A stretch of DNA of 64,000 bases from Mugil cephalus (taxonomy: Eukaryota; Chordata; Actinopteri; Mugiliformes; Mugilidae), in the NCBI RefSeq assembly GCF_022458985.1, contig NC_061790.1, positions 1-64,000 on the forward strand, given 5' to 3'. Below, in pieces: positions 21,112 through 32,500 of the stretch. Each line of letters opens with the position of its first letter. Position 1 is the first letter of the stretch. A program made the translations under genes and the position numbers. The notes under the pieces were generated by a model. It worked only from the letters and a program-made list of their open reading frames with translations, had not been told where the DNA came from and ran no database searches.

Positions 21112-21995
21112 TAACCGAGCCCCAGGCCGCCCAGCGCCCAGCCCAAGACCCAAGCGCCCAGCCCAGCGCCAGCCCAGCCCCAGAGCCCAGCCCCAGCCAG
21201 CCCAGGCCAGCCAGGCCAGGCCCAGGCCCAGGCCCAGGCGAGCCCAGCCCAGGCCAGCCACCCAGCCCCAGGCCCAGGCGAGCCCCAGCCAGGCCAGGCC
21301 CCAGGCCCAGGCCGAGCCCCAGCCCCAGGCCCAGGCCCAGGCCCAGGCCCAGGCCAGCCCCAGGCCCAGGCCCAGGCCCAGCCCCAGGCCCAGGCCGAGC
21401 CCCAGCCCCAGCCCCAGCCCCAGGCCCAGGCCCAGGCCCAGCCCCAGGCCCAGGCCCAGGCCCAGGCCCAGGCCCAGGCCCAGGCCGAGCCCCAGCCCCA
21501 GGCCCAGGCCCAGGCCCAGGCCCAGGCCCAGGCCCAGGCCCCAGGCCCAGGCCCAGGCCCAGGCCCAGCCCCAGGCCCAGGCCCAGGCCCAGGCCCAGCC
21601 CCAGGCCCAGGCCCAGCCCCAGCCCCAGCCCCAGCCCCAGGCCCAGGCCCAGGCCCAGGCCCAGGCCCAGGCCCAGCCCCAGCCCCAGGCCCAGGCCCAG
21701 GCCCAGGCCCCAGGCCCCCAGCCCAGCCCAGCCCCAGGCCCCAGGCCCAGCCCCAGGCCCAGGCCCAGGCCCAGGCCCAGGCCCAGGCCCAGGCCCAGCC
21801 CCAGGCCCAGCCCCAGGCCCAGGCCCAGCCCCAGCCCCAGGCCCAGGCCCAGGCCCAGGCCCCAGGCCCCAGTCCCAGCCCCAGCCCCAGGCCCAGGCCC
21901 AGGCCCAGGCCCAGGCCCAGCCCCAGGCCCAGGCCCCAGGCCCCAGTCCCAGCCACAGCCCCAGGCCACAGCCCCAGGCCCACCCTCCACCACAG
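21112..21995. repeat. CCCAGG hexamer array, G-quadruplex-prone on the minus strand
   Basis: About 880 bases are made of CCCAGG with CCCCAG and CCCAGC variants. The minus strand reads GGGCCTGGGCCTGGG and so on, which satisfies the G3N1-7 quadruplex rule over almost the whole length. All reading frames stay open because the units are free of stop codons, giving apparent Pro-Gly, Gly-Leu and Ala-Trp polypeptides of 300-376 residues. These are artefacts of the repeat. It starts about 355 bases beyond the PRIMA1 stop and may lie in its 3' UTR. Confidence 0.95.
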
Positions 21996-22349
21996 CAAGG
22001 TGACGTCCGTCCCTCCATCCATCTATATCACCAGGTCTGTTCATAACTTTTATGGACAGGATTTGTAGGTGCAGCCGGGTGGTGGAGGGGGTCGAGTTCG
22101 CCTCCTGGACGTCTGCCTTTAGAGGTGTTTCGGGCATGTCCCACCAGTAGGAGGCCTTGGGGTCACTCCAGGACAGGATGGAGGCTTTATATCTCTATAT
22201 CTTTATATCTCTTAATGGGAGCAACTGGAGATTCCTTCAGTGGAGCAGGTGGAAGTGGCTGGAGAGAGGGACGTAAACCAAAGACAATGGAATGGAAGAG
22301 AATAAACTATCATTATTTTATTGTCTTCAAACTGAATCTGTGGTGGAGT

Positions 22350-24290
22350 TCATTTCTTCTTTGTGCTGCTGTGTCCTCCACCGTTTGTGTTCTCTTGTTT
22401 CCTCCGAGGTTTTCTAACAGAAACAGTTTAAAAGTCACTCACACAAGAAACATCAAATAGGATAATAAATAATAAACTCAATTAATGAAACATATGGAAA
22501 TTGCTGCTGTATTTATAATTTCATATGATTTAGGTCATAGACCCTAAATAAAGATGGAGGCAGAACTGCTCCTCTAAAGTAAAGCCAAATATGTAGAGTC
22601 CCGCCCCCTGGTGGCTATAGGTCATATCCTCCGCCCCCTGGTGGCCGACTGCAGTAACAGTCATGAGACTCTGGCTACAAAGTCACATCATGGCACCGCC
22701 CACATCCTCGGGAAAATACTAATGAGAGGAAGTGGAGACATGGCATCCATATTTATATACGGTCTATGGAGACGTGTTTAGTCCATATTTATATACGGTC
22801 TATGTAGGAGACGTGTTTAGTCCATATTTATATACGGTCTATGGAGACGTGTTTAGTCCATATTTATATACGGTCTATGTAGGAGACGTGTTTAGTCCAT
22901 ATTTATATACGGTCTATGGAGACGTGTTTAGTCCATATTTATATACGGTCTATGGAGGAGACGTGTTTAGTCCATATTTATATACGGTCTATGGAGACGT
23001 GTTTAGTCCATATTTATATACGGTCTATGGAGGAGACGTGTTTAGTCCATATTTATATACAGTCTATGGAGGAGACGTGTTTAGTCCATATTTATATACG
23101 GTCTATGGAGGAGACGTGTTTAGTCCATATTTATATACAGTCTATGGAGGAGACGTGTTTAGTCCATATTTATATACGGTCTATGGAGGAGACGTGTTTA
23201 GTCCATATTTATATACAGTCTATGGAGGAGACGTGTTAAGTCCATATTTATATACGGTCTATGGAGGAGACGTGTTTAGTCCATATTTATATACAGTCTA
23301 TGGAGACGTGTTTAGTCCATATTTATATACAGTCTATGGAGGAGACGTGTTTAGTCCATATTTATATACAGTCTATGGAGGAGACGTGTTTAGTCCATAT
23401 TTATATACAGTCTATGGAGGAGACGTGTTTAGTCCATATTTATATACAGTCTATGGAGGAGACGTGTTTAGTCCATATTTATATACGGTCTATGGAGGAG
23501 ACGTGTTTAGTCCATATTTATATACGGTCTATGGAGGAGACGTGTTTAGTCCATATTTATATACGGTCTATGGAGGAGACGTGTTTAGTCCATATTTATA
23601 TACGGTCTATGGAGGAGACGTGTTTAGTCCATATTTATATACGGTCTATGGAGGAGATGTATTAAACACATTTATTGATTTTTGTTCAGAGTAAACACTG
23701 ATCAGCTGTTGTGTTCTTAAACCAGATCCATTACTGTGGAGACTCACCTGATCGCTGTGAAACACACAATAAAGACGATCAATAACATGATTAGCGATGT
23801 GCAGGTGATGGAGATCAACATGGGAGTGGACAGATGTTCAGACGTCACATCTGGACCAGCTGAGGACACTGAGACAGGAGATTTAAAGATGGACCATGAT
23901 TAGTGAGGACGTCCTCCTACATTAAAACTTCTCCCCAGTGTAATTAAACTCAGATTATCCAACCAGCTGTCAAAGCCCCGCCCACACAGGTGCAGTCAGT
24001 AAGCATTCACATCAACCAGCACAATCATATTTACACTGCAGCACTCAATTACCCAAAACACCCCACACACCAAAACAACACAAACAACAACATGATCAGT
24101 GACACAATGACATCAACAATCAAGACTTCCCAGCATGCAGTGGGATTGAGGTGAAGTACACCTGAACAAGTGAGAAGAACGGAGATGTATGTTTACCTGT
24201 GAACGTCACCTGTCTGGGAGGAGGAGGAGGAGGAGGAGGAGGAGGAGGAGGAGGAGGTAACACAGTGTAAAACTGGCAGCTCGTCTCCAT
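22350..24290 (-). CDS. prima1: PRIMA1, proline-rich membrane anchor of acetylcholinesterase (5' end unresolved)
   Basis: PRIMA1 tethers acetylcholinesterase tetramers at neuronal membranes. Three 3' exons were traced. The proline exon ends at 24197 (donor GTAAAC) and codes ETSCQFYTVL, 14 prolines and RQVTFT. Exon 23748-23868 codes the stalk and a membrane span (MLLIVFIVCFTAI). Exon 22350-22413 codes RKPRRKQENTNGGGHSS, three Lys and stop. Phases agree (1, 2). The polyproline stretch is the PRAD that binds the enzyme's C-terminal helices, and the basic KP-R-K-EN tail start parallels human KRKPLRKDENG. The tail is shorter than in human. The signal-peptide exon and the usual Cys cluster before the prolines were not found. 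Position beside ASB2 agrees with human order. The start coordinate here is only a limit of the recognised exon. Confidence 0.75.
22740..23662. repeat. 39-bp minisatellite in a PRIMA1 intron
   Basis: About 24 units of 39 bases, with some of 36 lacking one GGA, run head to tail. Each unit contains GGAGACGTGTTTAGTCCATA and TTTATATACGGTCTAT, with a single A/G difference (ATACAGTC or ATACGGTC). Because 39 and 36 are multiples of three, the plus strand is open for 320 codons, giving the repeated peptide YGGDVFSPYLYTV. It lies antisense in the PRIMA1 intron 22414-23747. Confidence 0.95.
24215..24256. repeat. (GGA)n trinucleotide encoding the PRIMA1 polyproline stretch
   Basis: Fourteen near-perfect GGA triplets on plus give CCT/CCC proline codons on minus. 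Coding length is therefore prone to slippage variation. Confidence 0.85.
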
Positions 24291-24537
24291 GGCAACGCGT
24301 GGACACACTCACCCCCAGGTAGACACCAGGTTCAGGTTTGGGCAATTTCTGCTCTGAGGCTCAGACAGACTTTTTAAAATTAGTTTTTAACGTTTCTGAT
24401 TTTACCTAGAACCCCCAACAGATCCTGGTCCAGAGAAGTTCTGGTCCGATCCAGTCCAGATCAAACCAGATGCTGCTTCTCCTTCTGAAACTTCAGCGTC
24501 TCTGTTGATCTGGTCTGAATCCTGATAAAAGCTGTGA

Positions 24538-24564
24538 GGAGAGAGAGAGAGAGAGAGAGAGAGA

Positions 24565-24640
<76 letters not shown>
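24538..24640. repeat. (GA)n(GT)n compound microsatellite
   Basis: About 12 GA units are followed by about 38 GT units, visible directly. On the minus strand the CT part ends in CTCCTCACAG, a good acceptor sequence. Confidence 0.95.
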
Positions 24641-24699
24641 TGCGTTCAGGTGCAGCTTTAAAAATACATTTATCTAACATGAGCTCAGCACCGCTGCAT

Positions 24700-25564
24700 C
24701 TAAAGCAAATGTAGTAACGTTATTAGAAGGAGGTGGAGGAGGGAGATGTGGTAGAAGAGGTGGAGATTAATGACAGGACAGAAAACACCAACAGTTTTTT
24801 TATTATTATTATTTTATTTGTTCTTTTATTTGTTCCATGACTTGAACATGGTTATGTCCTATTAAATCAACCAATCAGGGGTCTCCACCTGAGTGATGCC
24901 ACAAAGCAGGAAACTAAACTAACAACATGCAGCAAAATGAGTTTGAATAAAGAGAAGAGACAGGTGGTCAGAGTCAACCTATGGGAGGCCAACAGAAAAG
25001 CTGATGGACAAAATCAAATACAGAGGTTTAGATGAGACAATGCATATTAATAACTCATCAACTCGATCCGTCTGAATGTGGTTTATGATCTGAGGTTGTG
25101 GAAGGTCGTCATCATATCCTCGTTAATGTGGATTATTGATCTGCTCAGATTAATTATTAGAGACAAGTGGGAACTGCTGCTGATTTAATGACACAGGAAG
25201 ACATGACATCATCTGTTTCTGCTGCCGTGGCGACAATCAGCTGATTAATGTCTCACAAAGAAACCGTGGCGTCATTGTGAATGTTGATAAATCCTCAGAG
25301 TCTGGGTTCACATGCTGCAGTCCTCATCATTTTCATCAGTCATAGAATCAACACACTGAATGTTTCACTGAAGGAGCTTCCTCTTCTCTTTTCTCTTTTA
25401 GCGTCGACTGAACAACCATCAGTCGATAATCATTCGACCATCAATGGATCCTGCTGATCTAAACCAAATAAAACTCACACATTCTCCCGGGTGTTTGACT
25501 GTCTCTATCACGTAACTGATCAATACGAGGGGACCAGTAGTCATCAGTAGTCATCCTCACACAC
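24700..25564. other. Intergenic DNA and probable ASB2 3' UTR
   Basis: No conserved ORF was seen between the PRIMA1 upstream region and the ASB2 stop at 25565. The part close to 25565 is expected to be ASB2 3' UTR. Confidence 0.4.
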
Positions 25565-26147
25565 CTACTGATGTTGGAGGAAGCGAAGGAGACCTCCAGG
25601 CAGCAGGAGCCTCTTCAAGCTTCGACGTCCAACCAGCTGCAGAATCCGTAGCCTGCAGAGGTGCAGAAGAGGCCGTGGTGGCGCTGCAACCGAGCCAGAC
25701 ACAACCAGACCATGAGACGGAAACGCACCAGACAAACAGACGTGATCAGCTGATTATCGGACATTCAGTCACCTGCTTTTTCCTTGATGCTGCTCCACTC
25801 AGAGTAACTGTCCAGGTGTTCCATCAGCCTGGAGCAGAGAGTCACATGACCAACGTAATCCAATAGGACGGAAATTATTGGCCCCGCCCACCGACAGATA
25901 CTGGGGACGGAGATCATCTCACAGAACTGTCAATCAAACAATCAATCACAGACCTGTCAATCAATCAATCAATCAATCAATCACATATTTGTCAATCAAT
26001 CACAGAACTGCCCATCAATCAATCAATCACAGATCTATCAATCAATCAATCAATCAATCAATCACAGAACTGCCCATCAATCAATCAATCGCAGATCTGT
26101 CTATCAATCAATCAATCAATCAATCAATCAAAGATCTATCAACCAGT

Positions 26148-26181
<34 letters not shown>

Positions 26182-26335
26182 CAGATCTGTCAATCAATCA
26201 ATCAAACAATCAATCAATCACAGAACTGCCCATCAATCAATCAATCACAGACCTGTCAATCAATCAATCAATCAATCAATCACATATCTGTCAATCAATC
26301 ACAGAACTGCCCATCAATCAATCAATCACAGATCT

Positions 26336-26367
<32 letters not shown>

Positions 26368-26446
26368 CAGAACTGCCCATCAATCAATCAATCGCAGATC
26401 TGTCTATCAATCAATCAATCAATCAATCAAAGATCTATCAACCAGT

Positions 26447-26480
<34 letters not shown>

Positions 26481-26540
26481 CAGATCTGTCTATCAATCAA
26501 TCAATCAATCAATCAATCAAAGATCTATCAATCAATCAAT

Positions 26541-26582
<42 letters not shown>

Positions 26583-29500
26583 CAGATCTGTCAGTCAATC
26601 AATCACAGACCTGTCAATCAACCAGTGGCAGCTCTAATGAAGTTGTTGAATGTTGAATGAAAATCCGCTCAGTGTCTCACCTGGACGCCCCTCTCTGGGA
26701 AGACTTGGTCGGCATCCCTCTCTGCACGGGTGGTTTTGATTGGAGGATGAGGTCGGCTGCCATACACACAGTCAAAGCAGGAGAGGGCGTTGCCTCCGTG
26801 GTCCAGCAGGTATTTGAACAGAGGCAGGTACTTCATGGAGAACATGTATACAGCGGGGAAGGTGGTGGGGTGGGTGGGGATGGTGGCGTTGATGTCAGCG
26901 CCGTGTTCCACCAGCAGGGTGACGGTCTGGACGCAGCCCATCCTGGCTGCCACCATCAGAGGCTTAAACACGTCCAGGTTGGGATTCGCACCGGCAGCAA
27001 GGAGCATGTGAACAGCTTCGATGTTTCCGTTGATGACTGCAAAGTAGAGTGAGGTGCTGCGGCGGTCCTCGTACAGTTTGGACCGGTCATGTGACAGCTG
27101 AGCGTTGACGTCGAAGCCAGCTTCAATCAGGACCTCCAAGACATCGTCACGGTTACGTTCAGCGGCCAGATGCAGCGGACTGATACCAGTTCTCCGCACT
27201 CTGGCTTGACTGGTGGGTGCGATTAACATGGAGACAATCCTGGAAACAAAAGAACAACAATCAGCCCGGCCTGATCTGGTTGGATGACATGCATCTCTAT
27301 CTATATCATTTACTGACTTCTACTGACATCTATTGAGCCTACATTTCACTTCCTCTTTGGGCCGCGATGTGGAGTGGTAACAGTCCCGTCTTTCCAGGTT
27401 TGTTGGCATCAGCATTCTGAGAAATGAGGAACTCAACAATTTCCTCGTGTCCATTTTTAGCAGCTTCATACAAAGATGTTGCTCCATCAGCTGCTTGACT
27501 GTTAATGTCTGCACCTGCAGGAAACACAGTGGAGTTACGTGTTAGCAGTGTGAGTTAGCAGTGACAGCAAATGTGTTCAACTGTACAAATTCATTCACCA
27601 TGTTTGAGGAGGAAGCGCAGCGTAGCAAGTTGCCCAGTCTGTGCTGCGGTGAAGAGCGGCGCGATGCCGTACTCGTTGGTGAGACTGAGCTTGGCTCCAG
27701 CCTTCAGCAGCATTTCGCAGATCTCCACATTGTTTCGAATTACAGCTTCCTGCAGAGCCGTGCAGCCCTGAATACAGCGAGTGTTCACTGCAGCTCCGTG
27801 GCTCAGTAGTAACTCCACAATGGCAGCATTGTTCCTCTCACAGGCTACAGAGAAGCAAAACCAGTTTGTTAAAAGACCCTCCACACAAAGTACAGACCTC
27901 ACCAGTTCTCCTGGATAAAATAATCCACCACAAAAACCAGAGCACGGTTTATCAGGACGTGATGTGGTCACTAGCTATGTAGACAGTCTTTGTGTCTCTG
28001 CTCAGCATTGGGTTAGCATTCATACTCCACTGCAAACAACCAACAATCCAATGAAGTGAAGGTAAAGAAACAACATTGTCTCTGGGGTGTGTTACCTTTG
28101 TAGAGTGGAGTCTCTTTATCATGGTTTGTCACCTCAATGTCAGCTCCATATTCTAGCAGAACCTCAACACATCGAAACTGCTCTTTGCTGACGGCTATCA
28201 TCAGCGGCGTCTCCCCGCGCTCTGTCCTCTTGTTGGTCATCCCCGGCTGAGCTATTCAAACAATCAGAGATGAAAAGCCTCTGTCTTCAGGACACCTTGA
28301 TGTCTCTGTGACTGTGTCTGCATGTGGACCTACCTGACAGCAGCACTCTCAGACATGTGTCCTGGCCGTACCACACTGCCTGGTGAACCGCTAGCCAGCC
28401 CGGTTTACTCGGCAGCATCAGGTTCGTCCCTGGACTCATCACCAGTGTTTTGACTTTCCTTATGTCACCTAAACTGATAGCTCTGAACAGAGGCTCCTCC
28501 TCCCTGCAAGGAAAACCACAGCCACATCAGCCACATGTGCACATACGTGGACATTCTCACCTGGTTGGACTTGTTCTTCGCTGACTATTCAACCATTCAA
28601 ATTTAGAAATAGTTTCTAAGTAGTACTTCTGCCTTAAACGTTGCTATCTGAGGCATTTGAAACAACATTTTGTCGTAGTTTGCATGTGTGGTGTGTATTT
28701 TACATGACAAACAAAGATCTATCTATCATATTATACTTTGCGTTACAAAGTTCAAATGACACAGGTGGTTCCACATACAGAGATGTCTGATGAAAACCAA
28801 ACTCACTCATCAGTTTCTGGGCCGATATGAACCAGGCCACCGTCTGCTCTGCGATACGCCATCATCCTCCTCCCTGAACCTGTTATGAACCGACTCACCG
28901 TCCCGTCAAATGTCTTCCTGTCACCAAGACAACAACCAGGCAAAGACAAGGTCAGTAGCCAATCAGTAGCTAATCTGTCAAAGGCCTGTGAGTAGAGATG
29001 TTGAACAGTTCATGTGTTTGAGCTTTTCACTGACTTGTTTCACGACCTGAAACTGTTGCTGGTGGAAATATTATTTCTTAATTTTTCTGAGCTTGAAAAC
29101 CTGAAAACGTTCAGTCTCTTCTTTTTACTTGTTTAGATCACAAGCATATTCTGCATAAATAACTGTGGTGAAATAACCACTGATACAACTAGTCAGTTCG
29201 ACATGTTGGCTCTCCAACCCATTCAACATCTCTAAATACCAAAATGTAGTCAGGTCAACATCACTCATAGGAAATACGAACCTTTTACACACTGAGTCCA
29301 AGTCCAAGTTTAAGGGGTCAGAGGTACGAGGACATGACGTCAGACAGAATCACTGTAAACCCGGATAAGCTGATTGTACTTAACCTTTAAGTTACTGACA
29401 GTAGAAAAAATTCATCTGTTTAAGTATCGTCAACTTAAATGTACAGAAGTCAGAATTTAACATTACATACACTTAATGGTTTACGTAATCACAAAAGAAA

Positions 29501-32500
29501 AGTACAGTGGAGTCTACTTAAAAGTACAATAGTCAAAACTTAATATTGTAAGTCAAATACATACTTAATATATTACATTTTAATATATATATGTATTTGG
29601 GATAATTACTTCCAATTAAATTATTCTTTTGTCAATGACCACACAATGCATGTACATTTTATTTATTTTATTTAGACACACATCAGAGCAATATATATGT
29701 ATTAACAATGACACTGTGTGAAACACTAGATGTAGATCCAAAATAACAGAGTTATTGTTTTCATAAAATTATTAAAATGGTCTTAGGGTTAACAGTATAT
29801 TCTTACTTTTTGCTGCAGATATGACCTTACAGTACCTTTCTATGATGCAGCAAACAGAACCTGTGTATTGAATTAGGAAAGGATTTCCTTCCAAATACAA
29901 TCACAGCATAGTTTTAATTTCTTTGCTTTGTGAACAATTTTCAAGCATGAACAAAAAACAACAACACTGACAACGTAGCAGCATACTGCAAGTGCAAAAG
30001 TAAAAACTGTAGGCTTTGTGTGCCACACACAGAAGCAGGCATTAGGAACAACAACAACAACAACAACAACAAAAAATGCAACTTTCTAAAGTGTGTCTGT
30101 AGAATTATTTCAGTAAAACGAACAACACTAGACACGTGCAGTACAAGAAGTATCACATGTTACTAAGCTCATTTTCAATAATTTACTTGTACTTTGGGGT
30201 TGAAAAACCTTTCAAACTCAGATGCTGAAGTTGTTTTCATTTAGAAAAACCAAGTCCTGGGAACTTGCACCTTTTCAAGAGTACGTTTCAACGTTTGCAC
30301 ATGCTCACTGCACAGGTCAACAACCACCTGCCTCTTGGCGCGTTTCGTTGGACTTGGACAGGGCTGCAGCGATCGTCATTTAAATTTACGGTTTTAGCAT
30401 TTAGCTGCTGCTTGGAACATTGATTTGGTGAGTCCATGCTTGACTAAAAGAGGAACTATGCAAGTCTGTGTGCTTTTCCACTGTTTTGCTAACCGTCCTA
30501 CCGGCCAGTGCATTTGAAATGAAATGAAATCGGCGAGAAAGCAATCAGTAGAGCGATGGATAACATGATCTCTTATGTATATACGATGTACGACGTGTGT
30601 CTCGGTGTAGTCTTATCCGTCATAAACAAGAGATTAGTGGTTACAGGGCGCATTTGTGTAGCAGTGCTACCAAGTCTAGAGCTGGGGGGTGGGGTGGGGG
30701 TGGTTATTTTCTTAGAACTTCGCTTGGAGATGCAAGGACATACTCGCATCCCACGACTTGTCAAACGTAAAATAAAGTTGCAAAATCCTAAAATATCAGT
30801 GAAATTAGGTGCTTGTTGTTATCGCTAATGTACTTGAGGTGAAACCATGCGGGTGGGGGAAGGGAGGCGGTATATGGGTCATGTTCACTTGGTTTCTGCT
30901 TTAATATATTGTTTTCAAGTAAAGTACTCTTTGTCTTACAGTGAGGATTTATGGATTTCACTCAGTGTTATATGAAATAGTATGAAGTGTGATCTTAGCA
31001 TGTTTACCTGGTATTCTCACTGCCCCCATAGTTTATGATGATCGTAGTGTCTAACTATCCAAATACTTCCTGACTACAAATTGTTTTGCTGATTAATGTT
31101 TGTTTCTTTGCAGGAGACAACAAAAGATGAGGCCGTAGAAATACATTCTGTGTTAAGATTCACACTAAATCTGCATATTGTTTATGTTTTTATGACAGAG
31201 AAGAGAGGTTTGAACTGTTTAAAAGTGAAGTGAAAACATTTTATTGTTCAATTGATACTCAGACCTGTTCAGCGCTTTTACCATGGAGCCTTCTTGTGAT
31301 GCAGGTGTTAAATGTTTAAAAGAAGTTTGATATGTTGGATAATGTGGCCAGCAAATAATCCATCAAAAATTGTCAGCACTAAATCTGCATACTGTTAATT
31401 CCGTGCATGTTTGAAATAAATTGAATGCAGATGACATTCATTTTCACAGTATTTTTTCTTTCAAATTAAGAGATGATAACAAAGTTATTTTAAGTAATGT
31501 AGACTCAGAATTGACAAGTTTATTTCAGTACAGTAAAAGTACAATAAATTAGGTATTTTAAGTATAATACAATCATAACAGGCAAGTTAATTCAAGAGCT
31601 GTGAACTCAAAAAACCCAAGTCAGTTAAGTATAGTAAACTCATTATAAACAAGTTCCCGCAAGTACTGCACACTTAATAAGTTAGATGTACTTACTTAAT
31701 CAAGTTTTCTTAACTCAGTTAGTTTAGGAAATGAGTTTGCATATTTTTTGAGTGAAGCCAACTAATTACATCTTACAGTGTGGGAGGTAGCTCACTTCGA
31801 CCCAGATTTAGCATCACCTGCTGAATGAAGGTGAATGTGTTTTTTAAGCACTTGGGGTACTGCAGGTGGAGTGCGTAGGTAAAGCCAAACAAGGTTCACA
31901 ATGTCTGAGGGAGGTCGGTGAGTCCTTCATTATAAGGCTGCTCTCTAGGATGATCCCGGCTGCTTGCAGCACTGGTGTCCTCATAGCAGAGGATTCCCAC
32001 AGGAATGTCCACAGAGTCTCATTAAGATCCTACAGAGCGAGAAACAAGACAAAAGGAGGATATTCAGGTTAACAGCAATTTGACTACAATCAGCTGTTTG
32101 GTCTTTTCAGTTTTCATAATTCACAGTGTTTTTATGTTGGATACTGTATGTGTGTAAACAGGCATTAGAGGCAATGTTTGTATGTTCATGTATAGGTGTC
32201 TGTTGTGGTGTAGATCCCATGTTTTGACAATAGGTGATGTACTGGACGATGTGATATGTGATAGAGAATAGAGAAAGGGTCAATTACTCTTCAAGTATGT
32301 TGCTGACCAGGGAGAAGCACACAGTTTTTTTATTAAAGGCGATATTAGAAATACATTGGAGATGTTTGGATTCATTCTAGTCGACTGGACGTTCCAGCAG
32401 CAGCCCCTCAAGTGACTATACAAGCCCTTTGAATTTTAGCATAAAATTAAATGCAGTAATTTATTTCCTCTTGCTAACAGTGAAAGCACATTATCAAGTT

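Noticed and set aside
20916..22137. Long ORFs of 300-376 codons on both strands
   Set aside because: They are the CCCAGG hexamer array read in frames without stop codons; composition is pure repeat and no splice or start context supports a gene.
24402..24534. Possible PRIMA1 upstream exon (acceptor CTCCTCACAG, donor AG/GTAAAA)
   Set aside because: Splice signals look good, but the phase does not fit the proline exon and the encoded peptide does not resemble known PRIMA1 N-termini, so I did not include it.
25878..26660. 260-codon ORF rich in Asn, Gln, Ser and Ile
   Set aside because: It is the CAAT-type repeat of ASB2 intron 8 read on the opposite strand.
26657..27052. Plus-strand ORF of 131 codons
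   Set aside because: It is the shadow of ASB2 exon 26681-27239, whose minus-strand product has clear ankyrin repeats.
28241..28246. Alternative acceptor CTCAG/CCGGGG for ASB2 exon 4
   Set aside because: It puts the ankyrin frame out of phase; the acceptor GAATAG with exon start at 28251 keeps the frame.
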